From assembly GCA_964515905.1 (NCBI GenBank), contig CAZEWK010000059.1:1-7074 (forward strand): a stretch of DNA of 7,074 bases, in the 5' to 3' direction. The notes below the pieces were generated by a model. The model had not been told where the DNA came from. It did no database searches and saw only the letters and a list, made by a program, of their open reading frames with translations. Within the stretch, counting starts at the first letter, position 1, and every line of letters starts with the position of its first letter. Made by a program: the position numbers and the translations under genes. Positions 1 through 6,165 of this stretch are shown here, one piece after another. The DNA is from GCA-2712985 sp964515905 (GTDB lineage Bacteria; Pseudomonadota; Alphaproteobacteria; UBA7887).

Positions 1-728
1 ATTAATGCGGATGAAAAACCTGGCGCAAAATCACTACTTTTCCCCGAGCCTGGGATACCTCCTGGTAACGGACATACATTATTGATTACCCAGGAGTTCG
101 CACTTGAGGTCGACATCACATTGAAAAGCACTCCACGATCAACACCGAGTTTTTCTCCTAGGACAAACGCTTCTGCAGTAGCCAAGGAAATGATTCCCGC
201 AACCATGTTGTTACAAATTTTGACAACCTGGCCCTGGCCTGGTCCACCGCAATAAACTATATTCTTCCCCATATTCACTAAAATTCCGCGTGCTTGATCT
301 AAAATCTCCTTCTCACCCCCACACATAAAAGTCAGCGTCCCTTTCTTTGCACCAATAGTTCCCCCGGATACCGGAGCATCAAGCATATCAAAGCCCGCAT
401 TCTTAACGGCTGAATGAGAGGAAAGCGCAGCAGCAACATCAATTGTAGAACAATCAATAAATATTGTTCCTTTGTCCGCCCCACCGATCCAATTACGGGA
501 AACGAAAATCTCCTGCACCTCTTTGCCCGTCGGCAACATGGTCACTACGAACTCTACTCCAAGCATTGCATCAGCAACTGACTTAGCAGACATTGCTCCC
601 AGTCCAACAACACTTTCCATCGCCTTCTCGGATAAATCAAAAATCTTTACGCTGTGGCCTGATTCAAGAAGGTTTTTAACCATGGGCTTTCCCATGTTAC
701 CAACTCCGATAAATCCAATTCGCGACAT
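1..728 (-). CDS. mmsB: 3-hydroxyisobutyrate dehydrogenase (3' end beyond window)
   Basis: Predicted cytoplasmic NAD-dependent enzyme of valine catabolism that oxidises 3-hydroxyisobutyrate to methylmalonate semialdehyde. Seen: the first 242 codons, read leftward from ATG at 728-726 with no stop before the window edge. The N-terminus has a Rossmann dinucleotide motif, GFIGVGNMG at residues 5-13. The substrate-binding signature DAPVSGG is at 117-123, followed by the glycine/lysine-rich stretch of the beta-hydroxyacid dehydrogenase family. The catalytic lysine is Lys170, in GQVVKICNNM. The C-terminal region contains MSTSSANSW and CPLPG, which resemble true 3-hydroxyisobutyrate dehydrogenases more than tartronate semialdehyde reductases or GLYR-type enzymes. 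Family members are about 295 residues, so roughly 50 residues are missing. A GGGGA about seven bases upstream of the ATG is a plausible ribosome site. The gene diverges from the TPR/dioxygenase gene. Family membership is firm; substrate is inferred from motifs. Confidence 0.9.
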   Translation of the reverse strand, partial: MSRIGFIGVGNMGKPMVKNLLESGHSVKIFDLSEKAMESVVGLGAMSAKSVADAMLGVEFVVTMLPTGKEVQEIFVSRNWIGGADKGTIFIDCSTIDVAAALSSHSAVKNAGFDMLDAPVSGGTIGAKKGTLTFMCGGEKEILDQARGILVNMGKNIVYCGGPGQGQVVKICNNMVAGIISLATAEAFVLGEKLGVDRGVLFNVMSTSSANSWVINNVCPLPGGIPGSGKSSDFAPGFSSAL

Positions 729-832
729 AAGTTTTCCCCAATAGCGGCTACAATGTAAGTTTATGTATATTAATTACCATTGCACAGAATCCTGCCTTGA
801 AAAAAGGAAAATACTTTATCACATTGGAACAA
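729..832. promoter_or_regulatory. Divergent spacer between mmsB-like and TPR/dioxygenase genes
   Basis: This 104-base spacer must carry the start signals of two genes transcribed away from each other, unless either is read from further upstream. It is AT-rich in the middle (about 758-776). It contains an imperfect inverted repeat: CAATGTAA at 751-758 pairs with TTA plus CATTG at 774-782, with one extra C in the right arm. The repeat sits about midway between the two starts, where an operator for divergent genes could lie. I could not assign convincing -35/-10 boxes on either strand, so the promoter role is inferred from gene arrangement only. Confidence 0.4.
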
Positions 833-2446
833 ATGAATAGAGCGGAAAGACGTCGCCAGAAACGGCAGGCCACACTAACTGCCAGGCGTGATAAATCACC
901 AATTATCAGCCCGTCATTGCAACCCTTGTTCGAACTTGCCTACAGCCATTACGAATCAGGCCAGCTAGGAAAAGCAGAAAATGCATGCCAAAAAATTCTG
1001 CATCTCGAACCGAAACAGCCTCTTGCCTTAAATCTGCTTGGCGTTATTGCACATGATTTGGGGAAAGATGAAGTTGCGGTTAGATTAATCCAACGCGCAT
1101 TAACTATTCAGCCTAATTTTGCATCAGCACATTCCAACCTTGGACTCGCCCAACAGGGCCTTGGGCAAATAAATGAGGCTATTGGAAGTTACAGGACTTC
1201 GTTACGTATTAAGTTTGATGCAGCCGAAACGCATTATAATCTTGGAAATTCGCTTCGTGATTTAGGCAACCTTCAAGAAGCGGTCTCTACCTACAACCAA
1301 GCACTTACTCTAAATCCGGAATTGACCGAAGCGCACCATGCACTTGGAGTAACATTAACTGAACTAGGCCGACTGAATCTCGCTGAAAAGAGCTTCCAGA
1401 ATGCACTATTAATTAAACCTAACTTTTCTGATGCTCTCAGTAGCTATGGCTTATTGTTAATTGCCCGTAAACAATGGGATAAAGCAAACACCTTTTTTCG
1501 AAAATCTCTTGAGTTATCACGAGGGGAAAATTCTTTAAATCTGGATCATCAATCTTTTAAATACATTACTAAGACTAAAATAAAACACGATATCGAGCAT
1601 TTCCTCTACCTTAGCAAAATTGGCATCAAAACCAGAAAAATGGCTGATTTAGCGTCACTTTATACGCAATTAAGTAATGAGATAGTTTGGCCCGCGACAG
1701 ACTCTACTCCTGTGGCTTTGTCTGAAACACAGCAAAAACTTCTAAAAACCAGTTACAACCGACCATTCCATCTAGTGGAAACACCGACGTCTCCTGAACC
1801 CTGTCTCAGCCCACGTCACAAAAAAACACTAGAGACAGAACACTATTTCACTAATTCACCGGGGATGACATATATTGACAATTTTCTCAGCCCCCGATCC
1901 CTTGAAGCACTTCGTGCATTCCTGACACAAAGCACGATTTGGTATGATTACCGTTATAAAAACGGCTACCTCGGCACTTCATTAAAAGACGGTATGGCGT
2001 GCCCCTTACTCTTTCAAATTTCTGAAGAACTAAGAAAACTATTTCCTGATATTTTCAAACATCATCTTCTACAACAAGCCTGGGCATATAAGTATGATAG
2101 TCAGTTAGGTGGAATAAATACTCATGCCGATTTTGCTGCTGTGAATGTGAATTTTTGGATTACCCCTAATTCTGCCAACTTGGATCCCGACCGGGGAGGT
2201 CTCATTATTTACAAAAAAGAAGCGCCTCTAGATTGGGCGTTTACGCAATATAATCAAGATCAAAAGAAAATACGCGATTTTCTTGGACAGTACGAAGAAG
2301 ATAAAATGATAGTTCCATACGCAGAGAATAGGGCGGTTATATTCAACTCCGATCTATTTCATGAAACAGATTCATTCCATTTCAAATCAGGGTATTTAAA
2401 TCGTAGAATTAACGTTACAATGTTGTTTGGAAATCGATGGGAATAA
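833..2446 (+). CDS. TPR-repeat protein with C-terminal 2OG-Fe(II) dioxygenase-like domain
   Basis: Predicted 537-residue two-part protein. Residues 31-234 form six consecutive 34-residue tetratricopeptide repeats with classic patterns such as the G..L.EA core, a protein-binding scaffold. Residues 235-342 are a linker without recognisable motifs. Residues 343-537 resemble a 2-oxoglutarate/Fe(II) dioxygenase: HAD (His431, Asp433) gives the HxD iron ligands, His510 in LFHET is the distal iron histidine, and Arg524 or Arg525 in RRIN could bind 2-oxoglutarate. No signal peptide or membrane segment is seen, so it is probably cytoplasmic. The substrate is unknown; a protein or peptidyl target bound by the TPRs is inference. 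Start choice: the frame is open back to a TTG at 797, but ATG 833 gives the basic N-terminus MNRAERRRQKR, which I recall as typical of this protein type, with GGAA just upstream. The 179-residue unknown follows 69 bases downstream. Confidence 0.87.
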   Translation: MNRAERRRQKRQATLTARRDKSPIISPSLQPLFELAYSHYESGQLGKAENACQKILHLEPKQPLALNLLGVIAHDLGKDEVAVRLIQRALTIQPNFASAHSNLGLAQQGLGQINEAIGSYRTSLRIKFDAAETHYNLGNSLRDLGNLQEAVSTYNQALTLNPELTEAHHALGVTLTELGRLNLAEKSFQNALLIKPNFSDALSSYGLLLIARKQWDKANTFFRKSLELSRGENSLNLDHQSFKYITKTKIKHDIEHFLYLSKIGIKTRKMADLASLYTQLSNEIVWPATDSTPVALSETQQKLLKTSYNRPFHLVETPTSPEPCLSPRHKKTLETEHYFTNSPGMTYIDNFLSPRSLEALRAFLTQSTIWYDYRYKNGYLGTSLKDGMACPLLFQISEELRKLFPDIFKHHLLQQAWAYKYDSQLGGINTHADFAAVNVNFWITPNSANLDPDRGGLIIYKKEAPLDWAFTQYNQDQKKIRDFLGQYEEDKMIVPYAENRAVIFNSDLFHETDSFHFKSGYLNRRINVTMLFGNRWE

Positions 2447-2515
2447 ACCACATTTTTTTGGATTCGGCTTTGTATAGAACAAAATATTTACAACGTGTCA
2501 GCTCAATAAAATTCT

Positions 2516-3055
2516 ATGTCTAACGCCTTGCATCAAATGACTTTAGTATACGTACCTGAAGAAGATCGCGCCTTGCTCCGTGTAATTATGACTAACGCAA
2601 CCGAAGTACAGTTCTGGCTTACTCGGAAGTTTGTCAACATACTCTGGGACGTTCTTATAAAAACTGTCGACCTATTACCACGTAAGGATAGAAGCAGTAA
2701 AGTCAGTGACGATCGCAGTATGGCCGCTACGCGACTATTCGAGCATGAAGAAGCTTTAAAGAAAGTATTAGATGAAACTCCTAACGCACAAAACAAAACC
2801 TCCAAGGTGATTCAGGAAACACCGCTTTTAGTTGTAGGGATTAATAGCCGTATTGATGATACGGGAATAGCTAACCTTACTCTTCGGAATAAAAACGCTA
2901 ATGAAATAGTTCTATCTCTTTCGATAGAATTGCTACACGGGTTTCTCCATCAAATACGAACTGTAGCTACACAAGCAGATTGGAATTTAGATTTAATTTT
3001 ATCACAACCCAATGCATCGATCGCGATCCCAACGGAGAAAAAACATATACACTAA
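2516..3055 (+). CDS. Conserved-looking protein of unknown function (179 aa)
   Basis: I do not recognise a named family. Seen: a soluble-looking protein with no signal peptide or obvious membrane span. The N-terminal part has beta-strand-like TLVYVPEEDR (residues 9-18), then EVQFWLTRK (30-38) leading into a hydrophobic helix. The middle is charged and polar (about 55-98). The C-terminal part contains PLLVVGINSR, a strand-rich stretch, the helix SIELLHGFLHQI and ADWNLDL around Trp156. The EEDR...WLTR pattern recalls uncharacterised proteobacterial proteins, from memory and unverified. ATG 2516 has no clear Shine-Dalgarno; a second ATG at 2537 (MTLVYVPEEDR) is an equally plausible start. It lies 69 bases after the TPR/dioxygenase gene in the same direction, so it may be co-transcribed and could be a partner or substrate. 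No function is assigned. The alternative that this is not a gene is unlikely given its length and protein-like composition. Confidence 0.75.
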   Translation: MSNALHQMTLVYVPEEDRALLRVIMTNATEVQFWLTRKFVNILWDVLIKTVDLLPRKDRSSKVSDDRSMAATRLFEHEEALKKVLDETPNAQNKTSKVIQETPLLVVGINSRIDDTGIANLTLRNKNANEIVLSLSIELLHGFLHQIRTVATQADWNLDLILSQPNASIAIPTEKKHIH

Positions 3056-3077
3056 ATACTTAGAACGTGAGTGTATA
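3046..3077. other. Inverted repeat at the end of the 179-aa gene; weak terminator candidate
   Basis: TATACACT at 3046-3053 and AGTGTATA at 3070-3077 form a perfect 8-bp inverted repeat around a 16-base loop. The left arm ends at the first base of the TAA stop codon of the 179-residue protein. The position between converging genes suits a transcript end, but the stem is AT-rich, the loop is long and no T-run follows on either strand. Intrinsic termination is therefore doubtful. The remaining 102 bases to 3179 show no other feature I can support. Confidence 0.25.
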
Positions 3078-3179
3078 GCAAATAAATGTGAACTGTTTTC
3101 CCCTCTTACAAGACACAAAAACAAGTGTGGAGATAAGACCAGTAATTCGCACAATACGAAGTGTACTTAGGGACATAGT

Positions 3180-4277
3180 TTATTTTTTTACTTTGGCTGA
3201 TCGCCCTCTAGCAATTTGATTCGGCCACTTAATATCGAAGCCCAATTCCGCTGCAAAACGCAATGGCAGGTAAGGATCAGCTAAGTAGGCCCGCCCAAAC
3301 ATTACAAGATCCGCTTGCCTCGATTCCACTATCTCGTTTGCTTGATGGGATTCGGTAATCAACCCAACCGCTGCCGTCAGTATTCCAGTTTCTTGGCGAA
3401 CAGCATTGGCGAACGGCACTTGGTAACCCGCACCTAGTGCTATTTTCTGACTCGGATCGATTCCCCCAGACGAACAATCAATGACATCAACCTCTTTCGC
3501 TTTAACTAAATCGTTCACAAGCGAAATTGTTTGGTCCAAATTCCATCCACCCTCAACCCAATCGGTACAAGATAGTCGAACAAATAATGGAAGACTAGAT
3601 GGCCATTCGGAACGAACGGCACTTACAACATCGTGTAAAATCCGGGTCCTATTTTCGAAACTCCCTCCATAATTGTCTTTTCGATGATTGCTCAATGGAG
3701 AAAAAAATTCATGCAGGAGATATCCGTGCGCTGCATGTATTTCTAAAATCTGAAACCCCACTTCCCTTGCTCTCCTTGCAGAAGCCCCAAAATTGATTGC
3801 TAGTTCCTCTATTTCACCAATGCTGAGCATCTCGGGCAGGGGCAGTTCACCAAACGAAATTTGGCTTGGGCCCCTGGTTTTCCAGCCGCCAAAGTCGTTT
3901 TTTAGTGGATGCGTTCCCTCCCACGGTGGCGTCGTAGAGGCCTTTCTTCCTGCATGAGCAAGCTGAATGGCCGGCAAGCCATCCTGCTTATTTATGAAAT
4001 TAACAATAGGTTCAAAACCTGCCTGCTGTTTATCATTATAAATTCCAAGGCAGTGTTTAGAAATTAACCCACGCGGCTCAACAGCGGTTGCTTCGGTAAA
4101 TATTATGCCGCCTCCGCCGACGGCCCGCTGACCTAACGCTGCCAGATGCCAGTCATCTGGTATACCATTTGTAGCAGAATATTGGCACATTGGCGAAAGA
4201 ACAATTCGATTTTTAGCCCGAAGAGAACGTAAGAGAAGCGGTTCAAATAGATTTGGTTTATCGATTTGATTATTCAT
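3180..4277 (-). CDS. Old yellow enzyme, NADH:flavin oxidoreductase (YqjM/NamA class)
   Basis: Predicted cytoplasmic FMN enzyme that uses NAD(P)H to reduce activated C=C bonds of enones, enals, nitro-alkenes or similar compounds. It is 365 residues against about 340 for YqjM, with a full TIM-barrel. Seen in order: LSPMCQYS at residues 27-34, whose Cys31 and Tyr33 match the cysteine and tyrosine that mark the thermophilic-like/YqjM class; QLAHAGRKAS at 105-114; EIHAAHGYLLHEFFSPLSN at 179-197 with the substrate-binding pair His181/His184; YGGSFENR at 203-210; RLSCTDWVEGGW; and a C-terminal MFGRAYLADP flavin-phosphate segment. ATG 4277 has no strong Shine-Dalgarno; a seven-codon upstream frame, stop included, ends across it (4274-4294). 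It converges on the 179-residue gene and diverges from the MaoC gene. A role in degradation or detoxification is inferred. A 2,4-dienoyl-CoA reductase is less likely because the C-terminal FeS/FAD domains are absent. Confidence 0.93.
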   Translation of the reverse strand: MNNQIDKPNLFEPLLLRSLRAKNRIVLSPMCQYSATNGIPDDWHLAALGQRAVGGGGIIFTEATAVEPRGLISKHCLGIYNDKQQAGFEPIVNFINKQDGLPAIQLAHAGRKASTTPPWEGTHPLKNDFGGWKTRGPSQISFGELPLPEMLSIGEIEELAINFGASARRAREVGFQILEIHAAHGYLLHEFFSPLSNHRKDNYGGSFENRTRILHDVVSAVRSEWPSSLPLFVRLSCTDWVEGGWNLDQTISLVNDLVKAKEVDVIDCSSGGIDPSQKIALGAGYQVPFANAVRQETGILTAAVGLITESHQANEIVESRQADLVMFGRAYLADPYLPLRFAAELGFDIKWPNQIARGRSAKVKK

Positions 4278-4480
4278 GATTGGTTATTTTTCATAATATC
4301 TTCGCATTTAAGATAAGTTGTTACCAAAAGGATCTACAACTAGAGATGATTTTATTTTATGTTCGTTCTAGTAACCACAAACACCTATTTCGAACAGTTC
4401 AATACACCATAGACACAGAGCACGAAACCTAGCAACATTAAGACACACTACGGATAAATTTTTATAAGCTGGAGAAAAAA
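4278..4480. promoter_or_regulatory. Divergent spacer between old yellow enzyme and MaoC genes
   Basis: This 203-base non-coding spacer lies between two oppositely directed genes and should hold both promoters. It contains a 6-bp inverted repeat, AGTTGT at 4316-4321 and ACAACT at 4336-4341 with 14 bases between, and the odd-centred palindrome GAACAGTTC at 4392-4400. Tandem GTTC is at 4361-4368. TATAAG at 4463-4468 looks like a -10 box but would place the transcript start inside the ribosome site of the MaoC gene, so I do not call it a promoter. Confidence 0.4.
4471..4474 (+). promoter_or_regulatory. Ribosome binding site of MaoC gene
   Basis: GGAG is followed by six A bases and then ATG at 4481. 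The spacing is good for a Shine-Dalgarno and fixes the start of the MaoC-like gene. Confidence 0.75.
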
Positions 4481-4918
4481 ATGCCGGATTTTCATGTGGA
4501 CGTTGGAGAACAAGTTGTTTTCTCAAAAACAGTTGGAGAAAGTGACATTTATATGTTTGCTGGTATTACGGGTGATTTCTCTGGGAACCACGTAAACGAA
4601 CAGTACATGGAAAAATCTACCTTCAAACACCGTATTGCTCACGGAGCATTGTTAGTAGGGTTTATGTCGACTACCTCTACTATGATGATTGCGCGTTGTG
4701 TTCAAAAAGGAATTGACGAAACACCCGTATCATTGGGATATGATGGAATTCGCTTTCTTAAGCCCGTATATATTAATGATACCATCACTATTACCTACAC
4801 TATTTCTCAAATAGATACGCAACGCCGTCGTTCACTATCAAACATTGAGGTAACCAATCAGAAGGGTGACTTGGTAGCCGTCGGGAATCATATATTGAAA
4901 TGGGTTTCAGACGCCTGA
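4481..4918 (+). CDS. MaoC-like (R)-specific enoyl-CoA hydratase
   Basis: Predicted cytoplasmic single-hot-dog enzyme of 145 residues, the usual length for MaoC/PhaJ-type hydratases, which add water to trans-2-enoyl-CoA to give (R)-3-hydroxyacyl-CoA. Seen: the hydratase-2 motif in FAGITGDFSGNHVNEQY (residues 26-42), with Asp32 and His37 at the catalytic positions. RIAHG at 51-55 follows, leading into the long hot-dog helix. The usual N-P before the histidine is replaced by G-N here, giving GDFSGNH, a mild deviation. The C-terminal half alternates strands (YINDTITITYTI, SNIEVTNQKGDLVAVGNHILKW). A GGAG six bases before the ATG supports the start. It diverges from the old yellow enzyme gene and converges on the LLM gene. 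Related dehydratases that act on mesaconyl-CoA or branched acyl-CoA cannot be excluded. Confidence 0.9.
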   Translation: MPDFHVDVGEQVVFSKTVGESDIYMFAGITGDFSGNHVNEQYMEKSTFKHRIAHGALLVGFMSTTSTMMIARCVQKGIDETPVSLGYDGIRFLKPVYINDTITITYTISQIDTQRRRSLSNIEVTNQKGDLVAVGNHILKWVSDA

Positions 4919-5004
4919 CTCTCCGTTAGAAAAAATCCCAAAAACAGCCCTCGGAACACCACGAAATTGGACATAGTCATTTTTTCTTCTTCAGCAATGA
5001 CTGA
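4919..5004. other. Convergent spacer between MaoC and LLM genes
   Basis: An 86-base gap between two gene ends. AGTCAT at 4975-4980 and ATGACT at 4997-5002 form a 6-bp inverted repeat with a T-rich loop. The stem is short and no T-run follows on either strand, so I see no convincing terminator. Confidence 0.2.
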
Positions 5005-5964
5005 TCAAGCTGTTAATGGCATGACCTTATCAGCGAACTCTTGCATCCGAAATAACATAGTTTTTTTATCTTTCCCAGAAACGTTAACGAACATTGTTCC
5101 GACCCCAATTTCTTCAAACGATTTTATGTCTTCCGCTCTTTGCTCGGGTTCACCCGTAAATATTTGCCGGCCACCATCACTATTCGTTTGCTTCTCTGCG
5201 CTATGAAATGCGCAGTTGTACGCAAGCCCAATTGTTGACGGATCACGCCCCGACTTTAGCGCTAAATCGCGCAAAATAGAAACTCGGTCCGAGTATGTTT
5301 CCAGCTTGTCCATTCTAAATTTCGGATTACTTCCAAATGGATACCAGACATCTCCCAGAGCTACGGCCCTTCGAATAGCGGGGAGACTTTCACCACCTAT
5401 CCAAATCGGAGGATGAGGTTTTTGGATAGGCCGGGGATCAGTATCAATTTCTAGGAAGTTTACATATTTCCCATCATATGACGGATTACGTTTTGTCCAT
5501 GCCGCTTTCATTGCTTCTATATATTCATTGGTGATGTGACCGCGCTCCTCGAAAGGAGGCAGATTTAAAGCCGCGAATTCCTCAGGCATCCAGCCAGCAC
5601 CGCATCCAACTGTCACTCGCCCACCAGAAAGTATATCAGTTGTAGCCAAAGCCTTTGCCATAAAAAGTGGATGTCGATGAGGGACTACTGTCACAGAAGT
5701 CATTACTCGTATGGTGTTAGTGACGGCAGCAATCCAAGCCAATAATGTAAACTGCTCCATGCAATCGGTGACGCCATTGGACGTCCAATAAAACTTCCCA
5801 GTTTCGCTGTAAGGGTAATTTGGACCAATGGTACGAGGAACAACAATATGGTCAGGAATCCCAATGTATGAATATCCTAACTTTTCAGCCGTCTGAGATA
5901 TTTCTTTTATATTTTCAGGTGTAGCAAGGGAACCAAAACTAGGGATTGATAAACCAAACTTCAT
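5005..5964 (-). CDS. LLM-class oxidoreductase, probably F420-dependent
   Basis: Predicted cytoplasmic TIM-barrel oxidoreductase of 319 residues in the bacterial luciferase-like superfamily. It looks closest to the F420-dependent LLM group often labelled TIGR03619 (from memory). Seen: N-terminal MKFGLSIPSFG strand; IGIPDH at residues 34-39; TSVTVVPHRHP at 89-99; the family signature SGGRVTVGCGAGW at 113-125 followed by MPEEF; PPIWIGG in the second half; and a C-terminal helix-rich end. Known members use reduced F420 or FMNH2 to reduce or monooxygenate substrates; the cofactor here is inferred from resemblance. Start: the frame is open back to a TTG at 5979, but ATG 5964 has GGAGG at 5974-5970 five bases upstream and gives the canonical N-terminus. 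It diverges from the epoxide hydrolase gene and converges on MaoC. The substrate is unknown. Confidence 0.9.
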   Translation of the reverse strand: MKFGLSIPSFGSLATPENIKEISQTAEKLGYSYIGIPDHIVVPRTIGPNYPYSETGKFYWTSNGVTDCMEQFTLLAWIAAVTNTIRVMTSVTVVPHRHPLFMAKALATTDILSGGRVTVGCGAGWMPEEFAALNLPPFEERGHITNEYIEAMKAAWTKRNPSYDGKYVNFLEIDTDPRPIQKPHPPIWIGGESLPAIRRAVALGDVWYPFGSNPKFRMDKLETYSDRVSILRDLALKSGRDPSTIGLAYNCAFHSAEKQTNSDGGRQIFTGEPEQRAEDIKSFEEIGVGTMFVNVSGKDKKTMLFRMQEFADKVMPLTA

Positions 5965-5969
5965 TCTAA

Positions 5970-5974
5970 CCTCC
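5970..5974 (-). promoter_or_regulatory. Strong ribosome binding site of LLM gene
   Basis: GGAGG on the minus strand, five bases before ATG 5964. It decides for this ATG over the upstream in-frame TTG at 5979, which lies beyond the ribosome site. Confidence 0.85.
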
Positions 5975-6089
5975 AGCAAGAAAATCGGTCCCCCAGGGTA
6001 TTTCTCATATCAGTGTATGCTTAGATTACATCGCATAGAAATACTGGCAGGGACATCTCTCCATTTATAGGGAATCATCATTCCTGTAC

Positions 6090-6119
6090 TTGTGTGTACC
6101 TATCAATATATTTTATAAG
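6090..6119 (+). promoter_or_regulatory. Candidate sigma70-type promoter for epoxide hydrolase gene
   Basis: TTGTGT at 6090-6095 and TATAAG at 6114-6119 are 18 bases apart on the plus strand. The -10 matches TATAAT at five of six positions and the -35 matches TTGACA at three of six. Transcription would start near 6126, about 40 bases before the ATG. AT-rich DNA yields such matches by chance, so this is tentative. Confidence 0.3.
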
Positions 6120-6165
6120 GTTCACTTTTTTAATTAAAGACCATTCACGGGTTGCAGAGAACGTT

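Larger units (their letters stand above)
5965..6165. promoter_or_regulatory. Divergent spacer between LLM and epoxide hydrolase genes
   Basis: This 201-base spacer separates two genes read away from each other. It holds an interrupted inverted repeat: CAGT (6011-6014) plus TATGC (6016-6020) facing GCATA (6033-6037) plus ACTG (6043-6046). A small hairpin-like GGAAT/ATTCC lies at 6071-6084. The strong GGAGG of the LLM gene is at 5970-5974. These repeats could be operator sites, but the arms are short. Confidence 0.4.

Noticed and set aside
472..744. Plus-strand open frame of 90 codons
   Set aside because: It lies opposite the mmsB-like gene, whose minus-strand translation carries the full dehydrogenase motifs; the plus-strand product has no recognisable features.
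2447..2515. Possible promoter or terminator between the TPR/dioxygenase and 179-residue genes
   Set aside because: The T-run at 2453-2459 has no real stem before it, and no -35/-10 pair with acceptable spacing was found, so read-through is the simpler view.
2533..2805. Minus-strand open frame of 90 codons
   Set aside because: It is antisense to the 179-residue gene, with a low-complexity serine-rich product and no motif.
3107..3130. Small hairpin ACAC/GTGT as a terminator for the old yellow enzyme gene
   Set aside because: The stem is only four or five base pairs with a long A-rich loop and no proper T-run in the needed direction.
4361..4400. GTTC repeats and GAACAGTTC as a possible LexA/SOS box
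   Set aside because: The spacing fits neither the alphaproteobacterial GTTC-N7-GTTC nor the GAAC-N4-GTTC form, and neither neighbour is an SOS gene.
4463..4468. TATAAG as a -10 box for the MaoC gene
   Set aside because: Transcription would start within or after the GGAG ribosome site, leaving no usable leader.
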